Origin: Paracoccaceae bacterium
GTDB taxonomy: Bacteria; Pseudomonadota; Alphaproteobacteria; Rhodobacterales; Rhodobacteraceae
DNA length: 64,000 nt
Assembly: GCA_026989355.1 (NCBI GenBank)
Contig: JALSJM010000002.1
Location: 310,001 to 374,000, forward strand
Direction: 5' to 3'
In this document: positions 53,009 to 62,300 of the stretch, piece after piece
Position numbering within the stretch: position 1 is the first letter of the stretch
Layout of the letters: each line of letters opens with the position of its first letter
Position numbers and translations under genes: made by a program
The notes under the pieces: generated by a model
What the model saw: the letters and a program-made list of their open reading frames with translations, nothing else
Told to the model about the DNA's origin: nothing
Databases searched by the model: none

Positions 53009-54181
53009 ATGAAACCCGCAGAAACCGATACCCGTGTCTGCCGTTCGATCGGCGAGATCGCACCGGATGCATGGGACGCTTGCGCCTGTCCGGAAGTGCG
53101 GCAGGATGGCGGGCGGCCGGTTGATCCTTTCAGCACCCATCGGTTTCTGCTGGCGCTTGAAGAAAGCGGTTCGGTGGGGCCCGGCACCGGCTGGCAGCCG
53201 CTTCACCTTGCCGTGTGGCGCGGGGATGAACTGATCGCGGTTTCTCCGACCTATGCCAAGGAACATTCCCATGGCGAGTATATCTTCGATTTTGCCTGGG
53301 CCGATGCCTATGCCCGTGCCGGCGGTGCCTACTATCCGAAGTTGCAGATCGCTGTGCCCTTTACCCCTGTTGCCGGGCGGCGGTTGCTTGCCCGTCCGGG
53401 CGACGAGACCACAGGCCGTGCCGCTCTCCTGGCCGGTGCCGTCGGCCTTGCCGCCGAAAACGGACTTTCTTCGTTGCACATCACCTTCTGCACACGCGAC
53501 GAGGCAGAGACAGGCGCCGAGGCCGGCCTGTTGCATCGCACCGGCCTGCAATACCACTGGCACAATGAAGGATATGATCGGTTCGAAGATTTCCTTTCGG
53601 CGCTGTCTTCGCGCAAACGCAAGGCAATCCGGAAAGAACGCGCCCGGGCGCAGAATTTTGGTGGCACCATCCATATGTTTTCAGGTGATGAAATCTCCTC
53701 TGGACATTGGGATGCCTTCTGGCGCTTTTATCAGGATACGGGCACGCGCAAATGGGGGCGCCCCTATCTTTCGCGCGTCTTTTTCGACCTGATCCATGAG
53801 ACCATGCGTGAAGATGTGCTTCTGATAATGGCACGTCGCGATGGAAACTGGGTGGCCGGCGCGCTCAATTTCATTGGCCGTGAGGCACTTTTCGGCCGCT
53901 ACTGGGGCTGCACGGAAGATCATCCCTTTCTGCATTTCGAGCTTTGTTACCATCAGGCTGTGGAATATGCGATTTCGGCCGGGTTTTCACGTGTCGAAGC
54001 CGGTGCACAGGGCGCGCACAAGATCGCCCGCGGCTATCGCCCGGTGCCGGTTCATTCGTTGCACTGGATCAATGACCCGGGGTTTCGTGAGGCGGTGGCC
54101 GATTTTCTGGTGGCCGAGCGTGAAGCGGTGGCAGCCGAGATCATGGCCCTCGATCGCCATGCCCCCTATCGCAAGGGATGA
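53009..54181 (+). CDS. GNAT-fold N-acyltransferase family protein (COG3146/DUF482-like)
   Basis: About 390 residues, soluble. The family shows as WDACACPEVRQDGGRPVDPFSTHRFL (split by family blocks), WQPLHLAVWRGDELIAVSPTYAKEHS, GEYIFDFAWADAYARAGGAYYPKL, then the FemAB-like half FLSALSSRKRKAIRKERARA and YWGCTEDHPFLHFELCYHQ, ending in VEAGAQGAHKIARGYRPV. I take the ATG at 53009; the longer frame from 52931 is less family-like. The ribosome site is weak. Substrate unknown. It follows bhcR on the same strand after 94 nt. Confidence 0.8.
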   Translation: MKPAETDTRVCRSIGEIAPDAWDACACPEVRQDGGRPVDPFSTHRFLLALEESGSVGPGTGWQPLHLAVWRGDELIAVSPTYAKEHSHGEYIFDFAWADAYARAGGAYYPKLQIAVPFTPVAGRRLLARPGDETTGRAALLAGAVGLAAENGLSSLHITFCTRDEAETGAEAGLLHRTGLQYHWHNEGYDRFEDFLSALSSRKRKAIRKERARAQNFGGTIHMFSGDEISSGHWDAFWRFYQDTGTRKWGRPYLSRVFFDLIHETMREDVLLIMARRDGNWVAGALNFIGREALFGRYWGCTEDHPFLHFELCYHQAVEYAISAGFSRVEAGAQGAHKIARGYRPVPVHSLHWINDPGFREAVADFLVAEREAVAAEIMALDRHAPYRKG

Positions 54182-54211
54182 GGGCGCCGGCCCTGCGGCA
54201 TTCGCATGGTT

Positions 54212-54703
54212 TCAGTTCATCGCCTCAAGTAATGCCTCGCCAGCCGAAACCGAGCATTGCCCGGCGTCTTCTTCGACGTGCAAGATCTTCACTTCGCCAT
54301 CTTCGACAAGCATCGCATAGCGCAGTGAGCGGCCATGCAGCCCCGCTGGCGCAAGATCGAAATCCATGCCGATAGCCCTGGTGAACCTGCCCGAAGCATC
54401 GGCGAGCATCTCAACCCCCGCGGCTGCCGCGCCGGTGGCCTGGCTCCAGGCTTGCATCACGAACGGGTCGTTGACGCTGATGCAGATCACCTGGTTCACG
54501 CCCTTGTCGGCAAAGGTCTGCATGTTGCGCATGAAGCTTGGCACATGGGCATTGTGGCAGGTGGGGGTGAAAGCGCCGGGCACGGCGAAGATTACCACCT
54601 TTTTCCCTTTCACAAGATCTTCCATGCTTCTGGGCTGCGGACCTTCGGGGCCCATCTTCAGAAGCGTTGCATCGGGCAGTCTGTCGCCTGGCTTGATGGT
54701 CAT
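54212..54703 (-). CDS. Prx5-type peroxiredoxin
   Basis: 163 residues. The peroxidatic Cys is C49 in AVPGAFTPTCHNAHVPSF, the hallmark of the type II/Prx5 group. CISVNDPFVMQAW and RSLRYAMLVEDGEVKILHVEE follow as in the family. The ATG at 54703 has GGGAG upstream. A Cys near the end (GQCSVSAGEALLEAMN) could act as the resolving residue. It reduces alkyl hydroperoxides, usually with glutaredoxin or thioredoxin. It is convergent with the GNAT-like gene. This is the second peroxiredoxin in the window. Confidence 0.93.
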   Translation of the reverse strand: MTIKPGDRLPDATLLKMGPEGPQPRSMEDLVKGKKVVIFAVPGAFTPTCHNAHVPSFMRNMQTFADKGVNQVICISVNDPFVMQAWSQATGAAAAGVEMLADASGRFTRAIGMDFDLAPAGLHGRSLRYAMLVEDGEVKILHVEEDAGQCSVSAGEALLEAMN

Positions 54704-54808
54704 TCCGGTTCTCCCTGTTGCATGGTTTTGTGGCATTTATGCCGGTTTGCCTTTCCTGCGCCATGATATACTGTCTGCCGACAACGGAACCAGCGGGAAA
54801 TCCGACTC

Positions 54809-56020
54809 GTGACACATATTGCCGTTATCGGTGCCGGACAGGCGGGTGCCGCCCTTGCTGCGAGGTTGCGTGCCCTTGGCCATGAAGGCCCGATTACCCT
54901 GATCGGGGCCGAACCCTTCCCCCCCTATCAGCGTCCACCGCTTTCCAAGGCCTATCTTCTGGGTGAGATGACACGAGATCGACTGTTCCTTCGCCCCCGA
55001 AGCTTTTACGACGAACACAAGATCACCCTGCGTCTGGGACAGCCGGTGACGGCAATCGATCCGGCGGCGAAGATCCTGCGGATCGGATGCGAGGCCATCG
55101 CCTGGGATCAGCTGGCGCTGACCACCGGCGCGGCACCCGTTCGGTTGCCGGAAAGCATGACCGGAAGGCTGAGCGGCATTCACTATGTGCGTACCCTGTC
55201 GGATATCGATACGCTTGCCCCTGAATTTGAAGCCGGTCGGCGGGTGCTGATCGTGGGGGGGGGATATATCGGGCTTGAGGCGGCGGCGGTGGCGGCAAGC
55301 AAGGGGCTGAAGGTTACGCTGATCGAGGCGGCGGAGCGAATCCTGTCTCGGGTGGCGGCCCCGGAAACGGCCAATTACTTCCGTGATCTGCATGCACGTC
55401 ATGGGGTGCATATTCTTGAGGGCCGCAGCCTGTCGGCGCTTTCGGGCAGGAACAAGGTCGAACAGGCGGTTCTGGAGGGGGGTGAAACCCTGCCGGTCGA
55501 TTTCGTGATCGTCGGTATCGGTGTGCGCCCCGAAACCGGTTTGGCCAAAATGGCCGGCATTGTGCTTGAAAACGGTATTCGCACTGATGCGCTGGGCCGC
55601 ACATCGGCCCCGAATATCTGGGCTGCGGGGGATTGTGCATCGTTTCCCTGGGGCGATGGGCGGATCCGTCTGGAAAGCGTACCCAATGCACTTGACCACG
55701 GCGAAGCGGTGGCCGCCAACATGCTGGGGGCCGGAGAGATCTATGAGGCACGGCCCTGGTTCTGGTCGGATCAGTATGACGTGAAGCTGCAGATCGCCGG
55801 ACTTTCCACGGGATACGAGCGGGTAATCGTGCGGCCGGGTGCGCGGGAAGATGTGCAATCGGTCTGGTATTGGCGGGGTGACAGGCTGATTGCGGTGGAT
55901 GCCATGAATGATCCGCGCGCCTACATGGTGGCCAAGCGGCTGATCGAGGCGGGCCGATCCCCCGCCCCCGATCTGATTGCCGAACCGGAAACCGACCTCA
56001 GGGCACTTCTGAAACCATGA
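54809..56020 (+). CDS. FAD/NAD(P)-dependent ferredoxin-reductase-like oxidoreductase
   Basis: 403 residues, putidaredoxin/rhodocoxin-reductase type. The FAD motif is HIAVIGAGQAGAALAARLRA with YQRPPLSKAYL; the NAD motif is RRVLIVGGGYIGLEAAAVAA; the second FAD contact is NIWAAGDCASFPW, then RLESVPNALDHGEAVA and a C-terminal reductase domain (WFWSDQYDVKLQIAG). Such enzymes pass electrons to a [2Fe-2S] ferredoxin for a P450 or dioxygenase. No partner oxygenase is in the window. The GTG at 54809 has an AGCGGGA upstream. The stop overlaps the rsmD start by 4 nt. Confidence 0.9.
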   Translation: MTHIAVIGAGQAGAALAARLRALGHEGPITLIGAEPFPPYQRPPLSKAYLLGEMTRDRLFLRPRSFYDEHKITLRLGQPVTAIDPAAKILRIGCEAIAWDQLALTTGAAPVRLPESMTGRLSGIHYVRTLSDIDTLAPEFEAGRRVLIVGGGYIGLEAAAVAASKGLKVTLIEAAERILSRVAAPETANYFRDLHARHGVHILEGRSLSALSGRNKVEQAVLEGGETLPVDFVIVGIGVRPETGLAKMAGIVLENGIRTDALGRTSAPNIWAAGDCASFPWGDGRIRLESVPNALDHGEAVAANMLGAGEIYEARPWFWSDQYDVKLQIAGLSTGYERVIVRPGAREDVQSVWYWRGDRLIAVDAMNDPRAYMVAKRLIEAGRSPAPDLIAEPETDLRALLKP

Positions 56021-56595
56021 GGATCATAGCTGGCAGACACCGGGGGCTGCGGCTGGCCGACATTGGCCGGAGTGCTCCGGGTACGCGTCTGCGTCCTACC
56101 TCTGATCGGGTGCGCGAAAGCCTGTTCAATGTGCTCGTGGGAGGTGCATATGGTGATCCGTTTACCGGTGCGCGAGTGCTTGATCTTTTCGCAGGCACCG
56201 GTGCGCTCGGCCTCGAGGCGCTTTCGCGAGGAGCGGCGCATGTGACTTTCGTGGAAAAGGGGCGCAAGGGACAGGCGCTGATCCGCGAGAATCTCGCGCG
56301 TGCCCGGTGTGGGGATGATGCAGCATTGCTGCATGCCGATGCCACCCGGCTGCCGCTGAACAGCGGTGAACCCTGCCGGCTGGTATTTCTCGATCCACCC
56401 TATGGCAAGGGGTTGGGCGAACATGCGCTGGCATCGGCCACGGCCGGTGGCTGGCTTGCGGAAGGGGCGCTGGTGATATGGGAAGAAAATGCTCCCCAGG
56501 TTGCACCGCCGGGGTTCGTCACTCTTGATCGGCGGCGTTACGGCGATACCTGGATCACGATCCTCGGGGCAGGGGCCGAACCCGAGCGCAGCTGA
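56017..56595 (+). CDS. rsmD: 16S rRNA (guanine-966-N2)-methyltransferase RsmD
   Basis: 192 residues. MRIIAGRHRGLRLADI and RPTSDRVRESLFNVLVG are the family opening, VLDLFAGTGALGLEALSRGA is SAM motif I, and LVFLDPPYGKGL is the N6/N2-methylase DPPY motif. It methylates G966 of 16S rRNA. Start and previous stop overlap as ATGA, so it is translated with the flavoprotein gene. It is convergent with map. Confidence 0.95.
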   Translation: MRIIAGRHRGLRLADIGRSAPGTRLRPTSDRVRESLFNVLVGGAYGDPFTGARVLDLFAGTGALGLEALSRGAAHVTFVEKGRKGQALIRENLARARCGDDAALLHADATRLPLNSGEPCRLVFLDPPYGKGLGEHALASATAGGWLAEGALVIWEENAPQVAPPGFVTLDRRRYGDTWITILGAGAEPERS

Positions 56596-56628
56596 ATTCC
56601 GGCGCTGTCGCGCATTCGGTGGCCGGTT

Positions 56629-57441
56629 TCAGCCTTCCCAGGTGGGATGGAACCTGCCGGCTGGCGAAAGGGTGAATATCTCGGCGCCATCCGCCGTTAC
56701 CCCGATCGAATGTTCGTATTGTGCCGAAAGCGAGCGGTCGCGTGTCACGGCCGTCCAGCCGTCTTTCAGAACCTTGGTTTCGGGGCGGCCCAAGTTTACC
56801 ATCGGTTCGATCGTGAAAAACATACCTTCTTCCAGAACCGGTCCGGTGCCGGGGCGGCCATAGTGCAGCACATTGGGGGGTGCGTGGAACACTCGCCCCA
56901 GGCCGTGACCGCAGAAATCGCGCACCACGCTCATCCTTTGCGCTTCCACATGGGTCTGGATGGCATGGCCGATATCGCCAAAGGTGTTCCCGGGCCGGAC
57001 TGCCTCGATCCCCTTCATCAGGGCGTCATGCGTTACCTGCATCAGCCGTTCGGCCTTGCGACCGGGGCGACCCGCCACATACATGCGGCTGGAATCGCCA
57101 TACCAGCCATCGACGATTACCGTGATGTCGATGTTGAGGATGTCACCTTCTTTCAGCCGCTTGTCGCCGGGAATGCCATGACAGACCACGTGGTTGACGC
57201 TGATGCAGCTGGCGTGCCGATAACCCTTGTAGCCGATGGTGGCCGAGGTGGCGCCTTCTTCCGTGATTCGGCGGGTGATATAGGCATCGATTTCGGCCGT
57301 GCTGATACCCGGCCTTACCTGCGCGATTACCTCGTCAAGCAGCCTTGCAGCAAGGCATCCTGCCTTCTGCATGCCGGCAAAATCTTCCGGTTCGTATATC
57401 CTGATGCCATCGCGTGTGATGCGGCCGCGCTTTTCCTTCAA
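56629..57441 (-). CDS. map: Type I methionine aminopeptidase
   Basis: Removes the initiator Met from nascent proteins, 270 residues. Metal ligands are visible: D in LNIDITVIVDGWYGDSSRMY (two Asp), H in RDFCGHGLGRVFHAPPNVLHY, E in EEGMFFTIEPMVNLG and E near AQYEHSIGVT. It starts at TTG 57441, which is well supported by AGGAGG with a 6-nt spacer; no upstream ATG in frame fits. The rare start may keep expression low. It lies downstream of sfsA on the same strand with 77 nt between. Confidence 0.95.
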   Translation of the reverse strand: MKEKRGRITRDGIRIYEPEDFAGMQKAGCLAARLLDEVIAQVRPGISTAEIDAYITRRITEEGATSATIGYKGYRHASCISVNHVVCHGIPGDKRLKEGDILNIDITVIVDGWYGDSSRMYVAGRPGRKAERLMQVTHDALMKGIEAVRPGNTFGDIGHAIQTHVEAQRMSVVRDFCGHGLGRVFHAPPNVLHYGRPGTGPVLEEGMFFTIEPMVNLGRPETKVLKDGWTAVTRDRSLSAQYEHSIGVTADGAEIFTLSPAGRFHPTWEG

Positions 57442-57518
57442 GGGAAGCCTCCTGGGGTTTTTCGCCTCTGATTACCGCACCCGCACAGCGGATACCAGAG
57501 CCCGGGGGCATCTCCTCG

Positions 57519-58235
57519 TCAGGGCACATGATCCCGGATCACCGGAAGGGGTGTGCCAAGCCACACACCTTCGGGAGTGATCCGCGTGCCGTGGCTCAGC
57601 ACCTCGACACCGGCCTCGCGGGCGCGATCGAAGGCCATGCCATAGGCCGGGTCTATGTCGCGGGCAAGGGTCATTTCCGTGCAGTCGGTACGCTGCACCA
57701 GATAGAATATCACCGCCCGATGTCCGGTGCGCACCATTGCTGCCAGTTCTTCAAGATGGCGGGTGCCGCGGGTGGTCACGCTGTCGGGAAACTCGGCCAG
57801 GCCGGGGCGACGGGACAGGGTCACGCTTTTCACCTCGAGGTAAAGATCGGGAAGGCCACTGCCCGAAAGCAGGAAATCCACCCGGCTGCCGGTTCCGTAT
57901 GTCACCTCGGGGCGGATCCGGGTGTATCCGGCCAGTCCCGGCACACCGGACGATTCAAGAGATTCACGCAGGGCCCGGTTGGGCAAGCCGGTATCGACGC
58001 CCGTGAAATGGCCGTTTTCATGATCGACCAGCCGCCAGCCGAACTTCAGTTTCTTCTTCGGATCGTCATTGGGTTCAAGCCAGCATTTCACCCCGGCTTC
58101 GGCCAACCCCAGCATGGATCCGGGATTGGCGCAATGGGCTGTCACCTCGCGCCCGTCGTCAAGGCGCATGTCGGCAAGGAAACGCTTGTAGCGGCGGATC
58201 AGGCGGGCAGGTATGAGCGGGGTTTGAAAGCGCAT
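57519..58235 (-). CDS. sfsA: SfsA family DNA-binding/sugar-fermentation stimulation protein
   Basis: 238 residues from ATG 58235 (MRFQTPLIPARLIRRYKRFL), the usual family start; the open frame above it is chance. Core blocks are HCANPGSMLGLAEAG, RVDFLLSGSGLPDLYLEVKSVTL, FPDSVTTRGTRHLEELAAM and the end DIDPAYGMAFDRAREAGVEVL. A nuclease-like PD-(D/E)XK core has been proposed for SfsA. In E. coli it stimulates mal genes; the role here is not known. sfsA next to map is common in alphaproteobacteria. Confidence 0.93.
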   Translation of the reverse strand: MRFQTPLIPARLIRRYKRFLADMRLDDGREVTAHCANPGSMLGLAEAGVKCWLEPNDDPKKKLKFGWRLVDHENGHFTGVDTGLPNRALRESLESSGVPGLAGYTRIRPEVTYGTGSRVDFLLSGSGLPDLYLEVKSVTLSRRPGLAEFPDSVTTRGTRHLEELAAMVRTGHRAVIFYLVQRTDCTEMTLARDIDPAYGMAFDRAREAGVEVLSHGTRITPEGVWLGTPLPVIRDHVP

Positions 58236-58280
58236 GGATAGGGGCCTATACCGGAAACGGACCACCCTCAAGGAGGCATC

Positions 58281-59012
58281 ATGCCAAACCCTGCCGCCGC
58301 CATGCTGGTAATCGGCGACGAGATCCTCTCGGGCCGCACGCGTGACAGCAATCTGCATCACCTTGCAGGCGAGCTTTCCCGCCATGGTATCGATCTGCGC
58401 GAAGCGCGGGTGATACCCGACCGGCACGAAGCGATCATCGATGCAGTGCGCGCGTTGGCATCGGCCCATGATCATGTGTTTACCTCGGGCGGGATCGGTC
58501 CTACCCATGATGACATCACCGCCGACAGCATCGCTGTCGCCTTCGGTGTGCCGATCCGTGTACGCGATGATGCGCGCGCCTTGCTCGAAGCCCATTATGC
58601 CCGCACCGGCCAGCATCTGAACAAGGCCCGCCTGCGCATGGCGCGCATTCCCGAAGGGGCGACCCTGATCGAGAATCCGGTTTCGGCAGCGCCGGGTTTT
58701 TCTATCGAAAACGTGCATGTGATGGCGGGCGTCCCGGCGATCTTTCAGGCGATGCTGGCTTCGCTCCTGCCCCGGCTCACAGGGGGTACGCCGCTGCACA
58801 GCATCACCGTGCGGATCAACCGCCCCGAGGGCGATATCGCCGGGCCGCTGGCCTCCATTGCGGCCGAGTTTCCGGATCTTTCCATCGGTTCATATCCGTT
58901 CGTCGAGCAGGGGCGCTATGGCAGCTATGTGGTGTTGCGTGGCACCGACAGAGCAATTCTTGAAGCGGCCGAGGTGCATCTGCGCAACGTTTTCGGAGAG
59001 GATGCCGCATGA
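58281..59012 (+). CDS. CinA-type molybdopterin-binding domain protein (competence/damage-inducible protein A)
   Basis: 243 residues comprising only the MoaB/MogA-like domain, without the C-terminal nicotinamide-nucleotide amidase found in full CinA. Blocks: AAMLVIGDEILSGRTRDSN, VFTSGGIGPTHDDITADSIA, ARIPEGATLIENPVSAAPGF and VMAGVPAIFQAML. This stand-alone form is usual in Rhodobacterales; relatives hydrolyse ADP-ribose-type compounds, but the role here is open. The ATG at 58281 follows AAGGAGG. The stop overlaps the next start by 4 nt. Confidence 0.9.
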   Translation: MPNPAAAMLVIGDEILSGRTRDSNLHHLAGELSRHGIDLREARVIPDRHEAIIDAVRALASAHDHVFTSGGIGPTHDDITADSIAVAFGVPIRVRDDARALLEAHYARTGQHLNKARLRMARIPEGATLIENPVSAAPGFSIENVHVMAGVPAIFQAMLASLLPRLTGGTPLHSITVRINRPEGDIAGPLASIAAEFPDLSIGSYPFVEQGRYGSYVVLRGTDRAILEAAEVHLRNVFGEDAA

Positions 59013-59794
59013 AAGACATTTCTCTGAAACGGTCCATGGAGGTTCTCGCGGCCACCTGGCCGTCTGCCGGGTGCCGCCGGGTCGGACCCTGGATGATCCG
59101 CGAAGGCCGTGGTGGCGGCCAGAGGGTAAGCGCAGCAACGCTTGAAGAGCCCCTGAAACAGGCCATGATCGCCGAATTGCTGCCGGTTGCCGAAGCGGAA
59201 ATGGCAGCTCTCGAACAGGCGCCGCTGTTCATGGTCGGCCCCGGAGGCGACGATCTCGATCAGGTGCTCGATGATGCCGGCTATGCGGTGAAGGATCCTT
59301 CGCATCTTTACATGGGCTCTGCTGAAAGGCTTGCGGATCCTCCCCCGCTTCCGGTTTCGGCCTTTGCGGTCTGGCCACCGCTTGCGATCATGAACGAACT
59401 CTGGGAAGCAGGCGGCATCGGCCCCGGGCGGCAGGCCGTAATGGCGCGCGTGGAATGCGCGAAGACCGGCATTCTTGCCCGCCACGACAACTGCGCCGCA
59501 GGGGTGGCTTTCGTGGCTGTTCACAACGGGGTCGCCATGCTGCATGCGCTGGAGGTAACACCATCGCAGCGGCGTAAGGGCGTGGGGTCCGGTATCATGC
59601 GTGCCGCCGCGCAATGGGCGGTGCGTCAAGGTGCCGAGGCTCTGATGCTGGCGGTCACGCAGGCCAATGCGGGGGCTGCCCGGCTCTATGCTTCCCTCGG
59701 CATGGAGATTGTGGAACAGTATCATTACCGTGTGCACAAGGAGGCCGCAGACGATGCCGGAAACCGGGAAGAACAAACAGCCAATGGCGCTTGA
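59009..59794 (+). CDS. GNAT family N-acetyltransferase
   Basis: 261 residues. The C-terminal half is a GNAT fold: HALEVTPSQRRKGVGSGIMRAAAQWAV contains the acetyl-CoA loop (QRRKGVGS), followed by LMLAVTQANAGAARLYASLGM and YHYRVHKE. The N-terminal half (RSMEVLAATWPSAGCRRVGPW) is less conserved and may fix the substrate. The start overlaps the CinA-like stop (ATGA), and its end overlaps the AhpD-like gene, so the three are one unit. Substrate unknown. Confidence 0.87.
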   Translation: MKDISLKRSMEVLAATWPSAGCRRVGPWMIREGRGGGQRVSAATLEEPLKQAMIAELLPVAEAEMAALEQAPLFMVGPGGDDLDQVLDDAGYAVKDPSHLYMGSAERLADPPPLPVSAFAVWPPLAIMNELWEAGGIGPGRQAVMARVECAKTGILARHDNCAAGVAFVAVHNGVAMLHALEVTPSQRRKGVGSGIMRAAAQWAVRQGAEALMLAVTQANAGAARLYASLGMEIVEQYHYRVHKEAADDAGNREEQTANGA

Positions 59795-60335
59795 TCTGCC
59801 AATGGTCGATCCGCTGCCCGAGGCCACGGCAAGGTATTTTGCGCTTTGCGAGGAAAAGCTGGGGCTGGTGCCGAACGTGTTGAAGGCCCATGCTTTCGAC
59901 ATCGGCAAGCTTGATGCCTTCGTGGCTCTTTACAATCAGCTGATGCTGGCCGACAGCGGGCTTTCCAAGCTTGAGAGAGAAATGATTGCGGTGGTGGTTT
60001 CGGCCATCAACAGGTGTTTCTATTGCCTTGTTGCGCATGGTGCTGCCGTTCGTGAACTGTCGGGCGATCCTGTGCTTGGCGAAATGCTGGTGATGAACTG
60101 GAGGGTAGCGGATCTTTCGCCGCGTCATCGTGCCATGCTGGAGTTTGCCGAAAAGGTTACCAGGAACAGCGCCGAAATCGAAGATCCGGATCGGGTGCAG
60201 CTGCGCGATGCCGGGTTCAGTGATCGCGACATATGGGATATCGCCAACGTGGCCGCCTTCTTCAACATGACGAACCGCGTGGCCTCGGCCACTGGCATGC
60301 ATCCCAATCAAGAGTATCACGGCGCGCACAGATGA
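59754..60335 (+). CDS. AhpD-like peroxidase-related enzyme (carboxymuconolactone decarboxylase family)
   Basis: 193 residues, all-helical. The redox motif CFYCLVAHGAAV (CxxC plus His) sits in SKLEREMIAVVVSAINR, typical of the AhpD/CMD group that carries alkylhydroperoxidase activity. GFSDRDIWDIANVAAFFNMTNRVA closes the domain. Two starts are possible: 59754, with AAGGAGG 9 nt upstream (chosen, 41-nt overlap with the GNAT gene), or 59784, which matches relatives better (MALDLPMVDPLPEATARYF) but has a weak site. The stop overlaps the OmpA-like start. Confidence 0.88.
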   Translation: MPETGKNKQPMALDLPMVDPLPEATARYFALCEEKLGLVPNVLKAHAFDIGKLDAFVALYNQLMLADSGLSKLEREMIAVVVSAINRCFYCLVAHGAAVRELSGDPVLGEMLVMNWRVADLSPRHRAMLEFAEKVTRNSAEIEDPDRVQLRDAGFSDRDIWDIANVAAFFNMTNRVASATGMHPNQEYHGAHR

Positions 60336-61330
60336 TCTGCCGGTTGTTTCCGCTTGCCCTTGCCTTGTCGCTGGTGCCGGTCGCCCTGTGGCCGCTTACG
60401 CTCGATTTTCCCGGTATTCCCGTGCTGACGCATGCAGAAACCAGCAAGGCCGGTTCGGTGCAGGTGCCTGTCGGCCCCTGGAAAGAAGGTGACATGAAGT
60501 CCGAAACGGCCATCGGGCATGTCAGCCTTCAGGCGTGGAAGCTGGAGAACACCGGGCTGACCACCCTGCAGATCCTGGATCCGCTGCGCAAGCAGCTGAA
60601 AGATGCTGGCTTCGAAATCCTGTTCGAATGCGAAACGCTTGGCTGCGGGGGGTTCGATTTTCGCTATGGCATGACGGTGATTCCCGAACCCGACATGCAT
60701 GTGGATCTGGGGAATTTCCGGTTTCTGTCGGCACGCCGTAAGGTTTCCGGTGGCCCTGTTGATGCAGAGCAGGGGAAGGAGACGACGGAGCACGTGGCTC
60801 TTCTGATCAGCCGCAGCCCCTCCACGGGATTCGTGCAGATGATCCATGTTGCGCCCCATGCCGATGTAGCGGTGAAGGCAACAGGAAAACCCGCAGCCAA
60901 ATCCCCGCTGCCAGTTGCAGGGCAGCCCCGCCTTTCGCAACCGGAAGAGAACATCGATCTTGCTGCCCGGCTTGAAAGCGAAGGGCGTGTGGTGCTTGAG
61001 GATCTTTCTTTCGAAACCGGCTCATCAGCGCTCAGCAACCGTCGTTTCGAATCGCTTGAGGCGCTTGCCGCCTATCTGAAGGCCAATCCCGAGCGCCGTG
61101 TGGTTCTGGTGGGCCATACCGATGCCGAGGGAACGCTGCCCGGAAACATCGCGCTTTCCAGAAAGCGCGCCACGGCGGTTGTTGACCGCCTTGTGGCGGA
61201 GTATGGCGTGCGTCCGGGGCAGATCAGCGCCGCCGGCATGGGGTATCTGGCCCCACGGGCGTCAAATCTGACAGAGGAGGGGCGATCGATGAACCGGCGG
61301 GTCGAGGCAATCCTCACCTCGACCCGCTGA
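60332..61330 (+). CDS. OmpA-family protein
   Basis: 332 residues. The signal peptide ICRLFPLALALSLVPVALWP leads into a middle domain seen in Rhodobacterales OmpA-like proteins (HVSLQAWKLENTGLTTLQIL; ILFECETLGCGGFDFRYGM, two Cys that could pair). The C-terminus is an OmpA peptidoglycan-binding domain: EDLSFETGSSALSNRRFESL, RRVVLVGHTDAEGTLPGNIA, LSRKRATAVVDRL and GMGYLAPRASN. The ATG at 60332 overlaps the previous stop (ATGA). It probably tethers envelope layers. Confidence 0.9.
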   Translation: MICRLFPLALALSLVPVALWPLTLDFPGIPVLTHAETSKAGSVQVPVGPWKEGDMKSETAIGHVSLQAWKLENTGLTTLQILDPLRKQLKDAGFEILFECETLGCGGFDFRYGMTVIPEPDMHVDLGNFRFLSARRKVSGGPVDAEQGKETTEHVALLISRSPSTGFVQMIHVAPHADVAVKATGKPAAKSPLPVAGQPRLSQPEENIDLAARLESEGRVVLEDLSFETGSSALSNRRFESLEALAAYLKANPERRVVLVGHTDAEGTLPGNIALSRKRATAVVDRLVAEYGVRPGQISAAGMGYLAPRASNLTEEGRSMNRRVEAILTSTR

Positions 61331-61394
61331 TCCGTCGCTTTTGCCGTGTCATGTTCCGGACTATCCGTCCGGCCCTGTCATGGTCATGTCGCGC

Positions 61395-62300
61395 TTACCA
61401 GTTGTCAGGCCCCTTCTCTGCGAAGGACTGGACAAGGAAATCGATGAAGGCGCGCACTTTCGGCTGGGTGAAGCGCCCCGGAGGATAGACAGCATAGATA
61501 CCCTGGATTTCCACGGGAAGATCGGGGATGGCCTCTTCCACCAGCCCTTTCTTCATGGCATCAGCATAAAGGAAGCTGGGCAGATAGGCGATGCCGAGGC
61601 CGGCAATCGCGGCATTGAGCAGGGATTGCCCATCATTCACCGAAAGCCATCCGGAAGTGCGCACCTGGCGCTTTTCGCCCGAGGGGGCTGTCAGTTTCCA
61701 GACAGCGCCATTGGCCTGGTTGGTATAGTGCAGCAGTTTGTGCTCGTTTAGGTCATCAATTTTCTTCGGGCGGCCGTATTTCTCGAAATAGGATGGCGCG
61801 CCGATCATCCGCTTGCTGGTTTCTGTCAGCTTGCGGGCACGCAACGTGCTGTCTTCCAGTTCGCCTATGCGCACGGCAACATCAAAACCTTCGCTGATCA
61901 GTTCGACGTAGCGGTTGTTCAGCACCATGTTCACGGTGATGTCGGGGTATTCCTGCAGGAAATTTCCCAATACCGGCGAAAGGTGGTTGACACCGAAATC
62001 GGTGGCAACGGAAATCCGCAGCAAACCCGAGGGGGCCGATTGCATGGACGTGACAAGAGCATCGGCTTCGCCGGCATCGTTCAGCACCCGGCGCGCACGG
62101 TCATAATAGGCAAGCCCGATTTCGGTGGGACTGACCCGGCGCGTGGTGCGGTTCAGAAGGCGTGCGCCAAGACGGGCCTCAAGCGAGGAAACATGCTTGG
62201 AGACGGCGGATTTAGAGATTCCCATTTTCTTGGCGGCATCTGTAAAGCCACCTTGGTCCACCACGGTGGCAAAGGCTTCCATTTCGGCCAGTCGATCCAT
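61395..62300 (-). CDS. LysR-family transcriptional regulator
   Basis: 301 residues. The winged helix is MDRLAEMEAFATVVDQGGFT followed by DAAKKMGISKSAVSKHVSSL; the effector half has LLRISVATDFGVNHLSPVLGNF and SVNDGQSLLNAAIAGLGIAYLP. It belongs to the large group of regulators near PA-style quinone/aldehyde-stress genes (ATTRRVSPTEIG-like linker). The neighbouring dienoyl-CoA reductase on the same strand could be a target, but the 188-nt gap shows no clear dyad that I can assign. Ligand unknown. It is convergent with the OmpA-like gene. Confidence 0.9.
   Translation of the reverse strand: MDRLAEMEAFATVVDQGGFTDAAKKMGISKSAVSKHVSSLEARLGARLLNRTTRRVSPTEIGLAYYDRARRVLNDAGEADALVTSMQSAPSGLLRISVATDFGVNHLSPVLGNFLQEYPDITVNMVLNNRYVELISEGFDVAVRIGELEDSTLRARKLTETSKRMIGAPSYFEKYGRPKKIDDLNEHKLLHYTNQANGAVWKLTAPSGEKRQVRTSGWLSVNDGQSLLNAAIAGLGIAYLPSFLYADAMKKGLVEEAIPDLPVEIQGIYAVYPPGRFTQPKVRAFIDFLVQSFAEKGPDNW

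Noticed and set aside
54737-55858. 373-residue minus-strand open frame over the flavoprotein gene
   Set aside because: The plus-strand frame has both dinucleotide-binding motifs intact.
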